Positions 1-7,110 of a DNA stretch of 20,347 nt are shown one piece after another (position 1 is the stretch's first letter; each line of letters opens with the position of its first letter). The position numbers and the translations under genes were made by a program. Location: assembly GCA_023392075.1 (NCBI GenBank), contig JAEVZU010000011.1, positions 1 to 20,347 of the forward strand. The letters are read 5' to 3'. The DNA comes from Bacillota bacterium (lineage in GTDB: Bacteria; Bacillota; Clostridia; Acetivibrionales; DSM-1351). The notes beneath the pieces were generated by a model. The model saw only the letters and a list, made by a program, of their open reading frames with translations, had not been told where the DNA came from and did no database searches.

Positions 1-422
1 CGCAGCCTTGGACGTTCATTATTGTTGAATCGGAAGATACGAAAGAAAAACTTTCAATTGCCGATCATCATCAAAAATGGATGATGACAGCTCCGATATT
101 CATTGTAGGTGTAGCGGATATTCGGTGCCGTATTCCCAGGGATACCGAAATCAGGCTGCATGAGAACAGTTCTGAACCGGAACTTAAGCAAATTATCAGG
201 GATACAGCAATTGCAATCGAGCATATATTGCTTGAGGCCGGGCAGCTGGGGTTGGCGACCTGTTGGACAGCCTGGTTTGAACAGGATGCTGTCAGACCTA
301 TCCTGAACATTCCGGATGATAAATATGTGTGTGGAATCATTACCTTGGGATATGGTGATGAAGCACCAGAACAGCGACCGAGAAGAGCGATGGAGGAATT
401 TGTAAGATACGAAAAATGGTGA
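1..422 (+). CDS. Nitroreductase family protein, 3' part only
   Basis: FMN-dependent nitroreductase-like oxidoreductase, probably reducing nitro compounds or quinones with NAD(P)H in the cytoplasm. The reading frame (codons from base 3) is already open at the window edge, so the true start lies upstream; the internal ATG at 81 is not the start. The visible 139 residues carry the C-terminal half of the family: a helix with the pattern D-A-x-A-x-E-H-I-L-L-E-A-x-x-L-G-L-A-T-C-W, then an I-P-D-D turn, a L-G-Y-G-D-E-A-P segment and closing R-P-R-R basic residues, all typical of the nitroreductase fold near the flavin. An MFS transporter follows after about 70 bp on the same strand and could be co-transcribed. 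The family is fairly clear; the substrate cannot be told. Confidence 0.85.
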   Translation, partial: QPWTFIIVESEDTKEKLSIADHHQKWMMTAPIFIVGVADIRCRIPRDTEIRLHENSSEPELKQIIRDTAIAIEHILLEAGQLGLATCWTAWFEQDAVRPILNIPDDKYVCGIITLGYGDEAPEQRPRRAMEEFVRYEKW

Positions 423-490
423 TGAAACTTTTAGAAGTTAAAATGACAATAAATCGACTGAACAGTCATGAATATAGAAACAATCGTTGA

Positions 491-1813
491 ATGGAGAAAC
501 CAGTGAATACAGCACAAAAAATAAAAAATCTGCGAAAGCACCCGCTGATTGAATTATTAAAAAATAACAAAGGAAATCCGAGAACTCTAATTTTGATGGA
601 ACCTCTCTGGGGTATTCCTTATAACTTAATCGCACCTTTTGCCACACTATATATGTACACGCAGGGAATAACGGACGTTCAAATCGGACTGATTCTGTCG
701 GTTGCCATGTTTGTTCAGGTGTTTTTTTCCTTCTTCGGTGGTATAATCACCGATAAGATGGGGCGCAAATTTACAACCATGATGGGTGATTTCTTTGGTT
801 GGAGTGTTGCCTGCTTGATATGGGCTATTTCGGGTAACTTTTGGCTCTTTTTAATTGCAGTTTTATTTAACAGTTTTGAGCAGATCAACCAGACGGCATG
901 GTATTGCTTATTAATTGAAGATGCAGATTCAAAGGATTTATTAGGAATATATACCTGGGTGAACATTGGCGGTCTGGTTGCAATCTTTTTTGCACCCATT
1001 TCGGGATTTTTAATAAATTCCTTTACCGTGGTTCCTGTTGTCCGTGTTTTATATTTTGTTTTCGCTGCAAATATGCTGATTAAGGTGATTATTACTTTTC
1101 GGCATTGTGATGAAACCCGGCAGGGAAAGATTCGTATGGCCGAGACGAAAGATACCTCTGTCATACAGATGATATATGAATACAAGGATCTGATACCCAA
1201 AGTGCTAAGGAATAAAGAGATTATGAAAGTGCTTGTTGTCTCTGTGATATTATATATAACGAATCTTGTCAGTACCAACTTCTTTAGCTTGTATGTAACA
1301 CAAAGACTCGGTATAGCAGATCGTTATCTGGCTTTTTTTCCTATTTTGAATGCGGCTGTTATGTTGATATTCATGATTGTAATACAGCACCGCCTGGAAT
1401 CTGTGAAATTCCGGATACCTATGTGGATCGGTCTGGTATTGTATGCCGCGTGCTCGATTCTTCTGATACTGACTCCCATCGGCAGTATGCCGTTTATTAT
1501 CATTTATGTTTTTGTCGCGGCAGTAGCCAGTGCCCTTGTAGTGCCTCGTAAAGATGCCTTGCTTCAGCTAAACATTAATCCGAAGGAGCGGGCTCGTATT
1601 AATGCTTTGATTATGTCCTTTACCATTGCTTTTGCCTCACCATTTGGCTACTTTGCCGGATGGTTATCAAGTATTGACCGCCGATTGCCATTTGTGTTTA
1701 CATTAACTATTTTCATTGCAGCGATCATTATCGTTGGTCGTATCCGTGATCCCGAATTCGCTGATGAACCTGTGGAAGTTGATAATCCTGTGGCTTGTGG
1801 CACAGGTGATTAA
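491..1813 (+). CDS. Major facilitator superfamily (MFS) transporter
   Basis: Integral membrane secondary transporter, 440 residues, with about 12 hydrophobic segments. The loop after the second segment has the MFS signature G-G-I-I-T-D-K-M-G-R-K (roughly residues 78-88). The soluble N-terminus (about 30 residues) is rich in Lys/Asn and the C-terminus ends in an acidic tail. The substrate is not evident; the sequence looks like an uncharacterised clostridial MFS group rather than a known drug pump. Start choice: ATG 491 has no clear ribosome binding site, whereas GTG 503 has GGAGA at 493-497, so the real start may be GTG 503, four codons later. It follows the nitroreductase by 68 bp on the same strand with no terminator seen between them, so an operon is possible. 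Confidence 0.85.
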   Translation: MEKPVNTAQKIKNLRKHPLIELLKNNKGNPRTLILMEPLWGIPYNLIAPFATLYMYTQGITDVQIGLILSVAMFVQVFFSFFGGIITDKMGRKFTTMMGDFFGWSVACLIWAISGNFWLFLIAVLFNSFEQINQTAWYCLLIEDADSKDLLGIYTWVNIGGLVAIFFAPISGFLINSFTVVPVVRVLYFVFAANMLIKVIITFRHCDETRQGKIRMAETKDTSVIQMIYEYKDLIPKVLRNKEIMKVLVVSVILYITNLVSTNFFSLYVTQRLGIADRYLAFFPILNAAVMLIFMIVIQHRLESVKFRIPMWIGLVLYAACSILLILTPIGSMPFIIIYVFVAAVASALVVPRKDALLQLNINPKERARINALIMSFTIAFASPFGYFAGWLSSIDRRLPFVFTLTIFIAAIIIVGRIRDPEFADEPVEVDNPVACGTGD

Positions 1814-1892
1814 ACTATAGAAGGTAATTAAGTGGATAATAAATATCCGCGTCGTATACAATTTGGTTTTTTTATACTCTATGGTAATTTAA

Positions 1893-1920
1893 TTGCCATA
1901 AGTAGTACAATTAGTATATT
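1893..1920 (+). promoter_or_regulatory. Possible sigma-A promoter and imperfect palindrome upstream of the first AraC gene
   Basis: TTGCCA (1893-1898) and TATATT (1915-1920) are separated by 16 bp. The -35 box lies inside an inverted repeat, ATGGTAATT (1881-1889) against AATTGCCAT (1891-1899), with one G-T pair, which could be an operator. The leader would be about 90 nt long. The region is very AT-rich, so chance matches are likely. Confidence 0.35.
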
Positions 1921-2019
1921 CATAGTATATTTAAGGAAAATAATATAAAGATTTGTTAATGACGGGTGTAATTTGATTGAGAAACAAGTCAGGTCGATTA
2001 CCCGAATAAGGAGGAGGCT

Positions 2020-2940
2020 ATGCTTGATCAGATCCGGCATTTGCAGACAGAACTTATTGAAATCATAGATCGCCATACTAAAAGTGAAGGTTACGAGGCA
2101 ACAGCCATTCCGTATTTGGGTTTTTCGAAGTATTCCGTACCACACTATTCCACTTTGGCCGGGCCACCGTACAAACTTTACAACCCCTCGATAGGTATTC
2201 TTGTTCAAGGCTCAAAGAGTGTTATTTTAGGGGAAGAACGTTTTAGGTATGGACCATCGAACTATTTTGTAACGACCATGGATTTACCGATAATTATTGA
2301 AGCTTTGGATGCATCAAAGGAAATTCCTAACTTATCATGTAAAATTGAGTTTACACCCGGTTCCATACTGGAACTTTTAAGTGAAGATGACATTAATAAG
2401 AGTTTAAGGAGACAACCGCGACGTGGTATACATGTTTCGGAACTAAACGTTTCCATGTTTGATGCTGTTGTGAGATTTGTACGATTATTGGATAAACCAA
2501 CTGATATTGCAGTCCTTGCACCTTTATATCATAAAGAGATTTTGTATAGGATTTTGTGCGGTGAGAACGGTGATGCATTAAGACAGATTGTTGCTGATGC
2601 AAGCCCGACTATTCATATCCGAAATGTTGTCCAGCATATTTTAAACCACTTTCATGAGCCCATACGCGTTGAGAATTTGGCAAATATAGCCAATATGAGT
2701 GTTCCTACGTTTCATAGGCACTTTAAAGAAATTACTGCTGTGAGTCCGATTCAATTTCAAAAACAACTAAGGCTCCAAGAAGCCAGGCGTTTGATAATAT
2801 CCGGGACTGTAGCGGTCTCGGATGCTGCATATCATGTTGGATATGAAAGCCTGACGCAATTCAGTCGTGAATACTCTCGGGAGTTTGGTTATTCGCCAAG
2901 GAAAGATTTGATACGGCATAAAAGTCGCACAAAACAGTAA
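2020..2940 (+). CDS. AraC-family transcriptional regulator (AraC_N/cupin plus HTH), YqhC-like
   Basis: Cytoplasmic DNA-binding regulator of 306 residues. The N-terminal half is an AraC_N (cupin-like) effector domain, with P-S-I-G-I-L-V-Q-G-S-K-S-V near residues 55-67. The last 100 residues hold two helix-turn-helix units, the first around L-A-N-I-A-N-M-S-V-P-T-F-H-R-H-F and the second around A-A-Y-H-V-G-Y-E-S-L-T-Q-F-S-R-E-Y. The start ATG has an excellent site, GGAGGAGG, just upstream. AraC_N regulators such as E. coli YqhC activate neighbouring aldehyde or aldo/keto reductase genes. The next host gene on this strand is an aldo/keto reductase, now separated by an insertion sequence, so that gene is the likely target (inference). 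It is paralogous to the regulator at 7111-7998: both share the string S-P-I-Q-F-Q-K-Q-L-R-L in the HTH region. Confidence 0.9.
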   Translation: MLDQIRHLQTELIEIIDRHTKSEGYEATAIPYLGFSKYSVPHYSTLAGPPYKLYNPSIGILVQGSKSVILGEERFRYGPSNYFVTTMDLPIIIEALDASKEIPNLSCKIEFTPGSILELLSEDDINKSLRRQPRRGIHVSELNVSMFDAVVRFVRLLDKPTDIAVLAPLYHKEILYRILCGENGDALRQIVADASPTIHIRNVVQHILNHFHEPIRVENLANIANMSVPTFHRHFKEITAVSPIQFQKQLRLQEARRLIISGTVAVSDAAYHVGYESLTQFSREYSREFGYSPRKDLIRHKSRTKQ

Positions 2941-2979
2941 TTAGTGGTTTGGTTATATACAATAGGCCAAATGTAACAA

Positions 2980-2996
2980 GGGGCTGTAGCAAAACA
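2980..2996 (+). repeat. Left terminal inverted repeat of the IS
   Basis: GGGGCTGTAGCAAAACA, a perfect 17-bp reverse complement of the right end at 4787-4803. Confidence 0.9.
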
Positions 2997-3000
2997 GTCC

Positions 3001-3052
3001 AAAAAACAGAGCCAAAATGACTGCAAAAGCAGGCACTTTGGCTCTGTTTTTT
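3001..3052 (+). terminator. Terminator-like hairpin inside the IS left end
   Basis: AAAAAACAGAGCCAAA (3001-3016) pairs perfectly over 16 bp with TTTGGCTCTGTTTTTT (3037-3052). The apex can pair further through CTGC-AAAA-GCAG, and the 3' arm ends in six T residues. This is the form of an intrinsic terminator placed so that transcription entering from outside stops before the transposase gene. It covers the upstream in-frame ATG at 3017, making that an unlikely start. Confidence 0.7.
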
Positions 3053-3067
3053 GGTATACTTGAATTG

Positions 3068-4639
3068 ATGAAAAACATAATATACCATAAAAATTATGGC
3101 ACAGGAAAACATAATGTGCAACTGAAAATTGATGAGGCTTTTGCTGAGAAAGTAATTCCAGCGGACGACAGTGTGCGGCTCTTAGATGAAATTATGGAGG
3201 AGATGGATCATACCGCACTTTTTAGAGCATACAAACACACAGGCCGTCCCCCTGCAACAAATCCCATCACAATGATGAAGATCCTGGTGTACGCCAGTAT
3301 GGAGGGCAATTATGCGAGCCGTGGGATTGCATCGTCCTGCAGTCGGGACATCAATTACATCTGGCTTTTAAACGGAGAAAAAGCACCCAATCACAGTGAG
3401 ATCGCAAGGTTTCGAAGTAAACGGCTAATAGAATGTAGCGAAGAGCTTTTTTATCAACTGGTTGGAAAGCTGTCCGTGCTCGGTGAAATTAAATACGAGC
3501 ACCTGTTTGTGGATGGAACAAAGATCGAGGCGAATGCAAACAAATACAGCTTCATCTGGAAAAAGAGTACGACGAAGTATGAGGCGCGCCTGCTTGCGAA
3601 GCTGGAGAATCTGAAGCCGGAGCTTTGCACCAGATACGATATTTTGGCGGACACTCCGGAAGAATTGCTCAGTGGGCTTGAAAGTCGGATAACAACGACC
3701 TTTGTACATGGCAGAGGCAAACGTAAAAGTGAGCTGCAAAGGGATATTGAGCTTTTGCGGGGACTGCTTTTCCGGAAAGACAAGTACGCCAGATACCAGG
3801 AGACCTTCCAAGGGCGTAATAGCTTCTCAAAAACTGATCCGGATGCAACGTTTATGCACATGAAGGATGACCATATGCGTAACGCGCAGCTGAAACCGGG
3901 TTACAACATCCAGTTCGGGGTGGAGGGTGAATATATTACCGGTGTACACGTATCAAGTGAACGTAGTGATCAGCTTGCGCTCATTCCGCTACTTGAAAAT
4001 ATGGAGGCGCATCTGGGAAAAGGCTATAACGATGTGACGGCAGATGCAGGCTATGAGAGCGAAGAAAACTATACATACTTTGAGAACAGGGCAATCGAGT
4101 GCTACATTAAGCCTCAGAATTATGAACGGTCCAAAACAAAAAAATATAAAAGTAACATGGCACTGAGAGAAAACATGGGATATGATCCGGATCTGGATGA
4201 GTATACGTGTCAAGCCGGGAAAAATCTCAGGCCAGTATATGTAGGCAAAAGGAAGAGCAAGTCTGGATTTGAAAGTGAGATTACCTACTACGAGTGTGAG
4301 AGCTGTGAAGGCTGCCCGCATAAAAAGTCATGTACCCGGTCAAAGGGTAACCGAAAGCTTCAAGTTTCGAAGAAATTCATTGAACAGCGCAAGCTGTCGC
4401 TGGAGCGTATCACCAGCGAAAAAGGTATCCTGCTGCGGATGAACCGTTCCATCCAGGCGGAAGGAGCCTTTGGGGTCATGAAGCAGGACTACGGGTTCAG
4501 ACAATTTCTGCTTCGCGGAAACAAGAAGGTCCTGACAGAGATTCTTTTGGTAGCGATGGGCTACAACATCAATAAGCTGCATAACAAGATCCAACAAAAC
4601 CGTACCGGCAGACAATTGTTTGAAAAACTTACGGCTTAA
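3068..4639 (+). CDS. IS1182-family transposase (DDE type)
   Basis: Catalyses cut-and-join movement of the surrounding IS. The frame is open from ATG 3017 (540 residues), but that codon sits in the apex of a terminator-like hairpin, so ATG 3068 (523 residues) is preferred; neither has a clear ribosome binding site. The N-terminal DUF772-type domain has G-R-P-P-A-T-N-P and S-R-D-I-N-Y-I-W-L-L. Likely acidic triad: D149 in F-V-D-G-T-K, D326 in A-D-A-G-Y-E-S, and E465 in Q-A-E-G-A-F-G, followed by the family's R-G-N-K-K-V-L-T-E segment. A Cys cluster (C-E-S-C-E-G-C-P-H-K-K-S-C) between the second and third acids matches the zinc-finger-like insert of this group. No frameshift or stop interrupts it, so the element may be active. 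Confidence 0.92.
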   Translation: MKNIIYHKNYGTGKHNVQLKIDEAFAEKVIPADDSVRLLDEIMEEMDHTALFRAYKHTGRPPATNPITMMKILVYASMEGNYASRGIASSCSRDINYIWLLNGEKAPNHSEIARFRSKRLIECSEELFYQLVGKLSVLGEIKYEHLFVDGTKIEANANKYSFIWKKSTTKYEARLLAKLENLKPELCTRYDILADTPEELLSGLESRITTTFVHGRGKRKSELQRDIELLRGLLFRKDKYARYQETFQGRNSFSKTDPDATFMHMKDDHMRNAQLKPGYNIQFGVEGEYITGVHVSSERSDQLALIPLLENMEAHLGKGYNDVTADAGYESEENYTYFENRAIECYIKPQNYERSKTKKYKSNMALRENMGYDPDLDEYTCQAGKNLRPVYVGKRKSKSGFESEITYYECESCEGCPHKKSCTRSKGNRKLQVSKKFIEQRKLSLERITSEKGILLRMNRSIQAEGAFGVMKQDYGFRQFLLRGNKKVLTEILLVAMGYNINKLHNKIQQNRTGRQLFEKLTA

Positions 4640-4786
4640 CGGTGATAAAAACGGAATATCTTTTGACTTAGGGACGGACTTGCGAGTCGATCCTCTTGTT
4701 CTGTTGTCTCTTTTTTAGTAAAAGCTTCTTTTTATATTACGTAACGTTGCAATATCAGGGCACAAGAAAAGACCGTAGCAATTTTT

Positions 4787-4803
4787 TGTTTTGCTACAGC
4801 CCC
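4787..4803 (-). repeat. Right terminal inverted repeat of the IS
   Basis: TGTTTTGCTACAGCCCC, complementary to the left end at 2980-2996. Confidence 0.9.
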
Positions 4804-4888
4804 TTGTTTTTTTGATAGATGATAGAATTAGGCAAATATATAATTCAATCGTATTAACGGTGCATTTAGCAGGCAAGTTATAATCTAA

Positions 4889-4902
4889 ATGAACATGTTC
4901 GA
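4889..4902. promoter_or_regulatory. Palindrome upstream of the aldo/keto reductase
   Basis: GAACATGTTC (4891-4900) is a perfect 10-bp palindrome 58 bp before the aldo/keto reductase start and just after a TATAAT (4879-4884) that lacks a convincing -35 box. It may be an operator. It is not a LexA box, since the half-site spacing is 2 rather than 4. Confidence 0.3.
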
Positions 4903-4957
4903 AAATAGTAAATGAGATAGAGTGTAGTTATAACATAAGAGATTTAAGGAGATAAAT

Positions 4958-6013
4958 ATGGAATATTTAAAACTTGGGAACACCGGACTTGAAGTTTCGC
5001 AAATCTGTATCGGCTGTATGGGTTTTGGAGACCCTTCTGCGGGACATCCTACCTGGGCCATTGGTGAGGAAAAGGCTCGCGGGGTGATTAAATACGCGCT
5101 TGATGCAGGTGTAAACTTTTTTGACACTGCCAATCTCTATTCCAAGGGGACAAGCGAGGAGGTTGTTGGAAAAGCTCTTAAGGATTTTGCAAAACGTGAG
5201 AATATTGTCATTGCTACAAAACTTGGTGCCCCCATGCGTTCTGGTCCTAACTCGTTTGGTCTGTCCCGTAAGGCGATTATGACAGAGATTGATAACAGCT
5301 TGAGGCGTCTAGGCACAGATTACATCGACCTATACCAGATACATCGCGCTGACCCTTTTACTCCATGGGAAGAAACGCTTGAAACACTTCACGATCTTGT
5401 AAAAATGGGTAAGGTGCGCTATTTAGGTGCTTCTACAATGCGGACGTGGCAGTTTGCAAAAGCCCTTCATCTCCAAAAAATGAATGGCTGGAGCCGCTTT
5501 ATATCCATGCAGCATAACTACAATTTAATTGCCAGGGAAGAGGAGAATGAAATGATTCCATTCTGTGCCGACGAAGGCATTCAGACCCTTGTCTACAGTC
5601 CTCTTGCACGTGGCCGGTTGGCCCGTCCCTGGGATGGAACATCTGCTCGGTCTGAAGCCGAGCCTGCAGCTGCCAGGCTATACGAGGCAACTGCTGAAGC
5701 AGATCAGAAAATAGTCGAGGCGATTGGTAAAGTAGCAGAAAGCCGTGGTGTCAGCCGCGCAGTAATCTCCCTTGCCTGGATTTATCGTAATCCCGTTGTT
5801 GCAGCGCCTATCGTGGGAGCGCTTAAGACCAGCCATATAGATGATATGATAAAGGCGCTCTCAATCATGCTGACCGATGAAGAGGCAGCACAATTGGAGG
5901 TGTCGTATACCCCTCGTATCGACCCGATGGTTAAAAATTCTGATCCGAAGGGGATAATTAAAACAGCTGCATCCGTTGGACTAAAAATTGCATCTGCATT
6001 TAAAGCAAAATAA
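4958..6013 (+). CDS. Aldo/keto reductase, YajO-like
   Basis: NADPH-dependent TIM-barrel oxidoreductase of 351 residues acting on aldehydes or ketones in the cytoplasm. The catalytic tetrad is visible: D56 and Y61 in F-F-D-T-A-N-L-Y-S, K88 in A-T-K-L-G, and H129 in Y-Q-I-H-R. From memory, the N-terminus (L-G-N-T-G-L-E-V-S), the S-M-Q-H-N-Y-N-L-I-x-R-E-E-E segment and S-P-L-A-R-G-R-L-x-R-P-W closely follow E. coli YajO; the C-terminus has about 25 extra residues. The ATG has a good AAGGAG site. It is the first host gene after the IS and lies on the same strand as the AraC_N regulator before it, suggesting a regulator-target pair. Transcription may now depend on sequence between the IS end and 4957. 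Confidence 0.92.
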   Translation: MEYLKLGNTGLEVSQICIGCMGFGDPSAGHPTWAIGEEKARGVIKYALDAGVNFFDTANLYSKGTSEEVVGKALKDFAKRENIVIATKLGAPMRSGPNSFGLSRKAIMTEIDNSLRRLGTDYIDLYQIHRADPFTPWEETLETLHDLVKMGKVRYLGASTMRTWQFAKALHLQKMNGWSRFISMQHNYNLIAREEENEMIPFCADEGIQTLVYSPLARGRLARPWDGTSARSEAEPAAARLYEATAEADQKIVEAIGKVAESRGVSRAVISLAWIYRNPVVAAPIVGALKTSHIDDMIKALSIMLTDEEAAQLEVSYTPRIDPMVKNSDPKGIIKTAASVGLKIASAFKAK

Positions 6014-6052
6014 TTAGAATGAAAAGAATACAATTTCTGTTTTGAAGGGACT

Positions 6053-6089
6053 TGAGCGATTTGTGTGCATGGGGAGCATAAATCGTTCA
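6053..6089. terminator. Hairpin between convergent genes, possible bidirectional terminator
   Basis: TGAGCGATTT (6053-6062) pairs with AAATCGTTCA (6080-6089) over 10 bp including one G-T pair, and the stem can extend inward. It lies between the aldo/keto reductase and the convergent SDR gene. No strong T-run follows directly (a T-rich GTCTTTTCTTC comes shortly after), so termination is inferred mainly from position. Confidence 0.5.
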
Positions 6090-6137
6090 GCCTCCGTCTT
6101 TTCTTCAAGATACTGATCTCATACCGTCCTGATATTC

Positions 6138-6893
6138 TTAAAGCAAAAATCCGCCGGACACTTCAATGTCCTGGGCTGTAACCCAGCCGAAATCATCGGA
6201 CAACAGGTTCACAATGACCTTTGCAAGATCCTCGGGCCGGCCGATTCTGCCAAATGCGGATTGCTCTGCCAGCGGCTGGATGAATTCAGGATGTTTATCA
6301 AATGCCCCATCGCCAAAATTGCTGTGCGTAGGACCGGGAGAAACTGCGTTGACCCGAATTTTGCGCGGTGCAAGTTCCTTGGCGATGTAGCGGGTCCAGG
6401 ATGACAATGCTGCTTTTAACGAGCCGTAGGCGGAGTACCCTGGAGATGATTGATTCTTGGATGTACTTGTGGTATTTACGATGGCTCCGGTATCATCCAT
6501 GAATCGGACGAGGTGTTGTGTTAAAAAGACGGGTCCTTTGAAGTTCGTATTAAGAATCTTATCAAAATACTCTTCACTCATCTCATTGAACATCATTGGC
6601 CCACCAACTCCGCCATTATTGACTAAATAATCAAAAGTCGTTCTGTTCCAAATTTCTTTGAGGCTCTTTTTCACTCCTAGAACGAAACCTTCAAAGGTTG
6701 ATATTTGAGTCAGATCCAACTTCAGTGCTACGGCCCGAACTCCTTTATTCATCTCAATTTCCTTAACGACAGCTTCTGCGCGATCCTTATAGGAATTGTA
6801 AGTGAGAATGACGCCAGTTCCGCGCTTGCCTAACTCAAGTGCGGTCGCTTTTCCAATGCCGTTGCTTCCACCTGTTACGATTGCAATTTTCAT
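6138..6893 (-). CDS. Short-chain dehydrogenase/reductase (classical SDR)
   Basis: NAD(P)-dependent oxidoreductase of 251 residues, full length for a classical SDR. Visible motifs: dinucleotide-binding T-G-G-S-N-G-I-G (residues 7-14), N-N-G-G (92-95, a variant of NNAG), N117 in N-T-N-F-K-G, a Ser/Thr-rich strand T-T-S-T-S with the likely catalytic Ser near 143, Y156-x-x-x-K160, and V-S-P-G-P after the active site. The Y-N-S-Y-K stretch after strand 2 would suit NADP(H), but this is not decisive. The start has AAGGAGGAG a few bases upstream. It is divergent from the AraC_N regulator starting near 7111, its probable activator. The substrate is unknown; aldehyde or keto detoxification would fit the context. 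Confidence 0.9.
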   Translation of the reverse strand: MKIAIVTGGSNGIGKATALELGKRGTGVILTYNSYKDRAEAVVKEIEMNKGVRAVALKLDLTQISTFEGFVLGVKKSLKEIWNRTTFDYLVNNGGVGGPMMFNEMSEEYFDKILNTNFKGPVFLTQHLVRFMDDTGAIVNTTSTSKNQSSPGYSAYGSLKAALSSWTRYIAKELAPRKIRVNAVSPGPTHSNFGDGAFDKHPEFIQPLAEQSAFGRIGRPEDLAKVIVNLLSDDFGWVTAQDIEVSGGFLL

Positions 6894-6961
6894 AAGCTCC
6901 TCCTTTTTTGTTGTTCAATCTGGATTTTATTTTAATGGTTTCTGCTGAAATAATCTAGATT

Positions 6962-7000
6962 CAATGATGCCTTTTAATTGCCTAAAACCACCAATGATGC
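6962..7000. repeat. Paired direct repeat in the SDR/AraC intergenic region
   Basis: CAATGATGC occurs at 6962-6970 and again at 6992-7000, exactly 30 bp apart (about three helical turns), in the 217-bp divergent region. Same-face direct half-sites are typical of AraC-family binding, so these are candidate sites for the adjacent regulator. No consensus SDR promoter was identified. Confidence 0.4.
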
Positions 7001-7075
7001 TTTCAAATCACCAGAATTATCCTCTGCATCTATCGTAAAAAGAGCCTAAAAATGCCGAAGGACTTGGGAGCTGCG

Positions 7076-7104
7076 TTGAGAAATGGGAAGTCCTGTGATA
7101 GAAT
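7076..7104 (+). promoter_or_regulatory. Sigma-A promoter of the second AraC gene
   Basis: TTGAGA (7076-7081), a 17-bp spacer, then TAGAAT (7099-7104): each box matches consensus at 5 of 6 positions. Transcription would be expected to begin around 7110-7112, which is at the ATG itself (7111). Confidence 0.55.
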
Positions 7105-7110
7105 GTGTAT

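Larger units (their letters stand above)
2980..4803 (+). mobile_element. Complete IS1182-family insertion sequence
   Basis: An 1824-bp element bounded by perfect 17-bp terminal inverted repeats, GGGGCTGTAGCAAAACA (2980-2996) and its complement (4787-4803). The start GGGGCTGT is typical of IS1182-type elements. It carries one intact transposase gene. The match continues 5 bp outward as AACAA (2975-2979) against TTGTT (4804-4808), so either the repeats are 22 bp long or the target was palindromic. No direct target duplication is visible. A terminator-like hairpin lies just inside the left end, and the right end holds a second inverted copy of GTAGCAA (4775-4781 against 4791-4797). The element separates the AraC regulator from the aldo/keto reductase. 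Confidence 0.9.

Noticed and set aside
715..1278. Minus-strand frame of 187 codons inside the transporter gene
   Set aside because: It is the antisense of a clear MFS protein, with composition unlike a real protein.
3017..3067. Upstream ATG start giving a 540-residue transposase
   Set aside because: The codon lies in the apex of a 16-bp terminator hairpin and the added residues (T-A-K-A-G-T-L-A-L-F-F) are just the hairpin arm translated.
4891..4900. LexA-type box GAACATGTTC before the aldo/keto reductase
   Set aside because: The Gram-positive LexA site needs a 4-bp centre (GAAC-N4-GTTC); here the centre is 2 bp.
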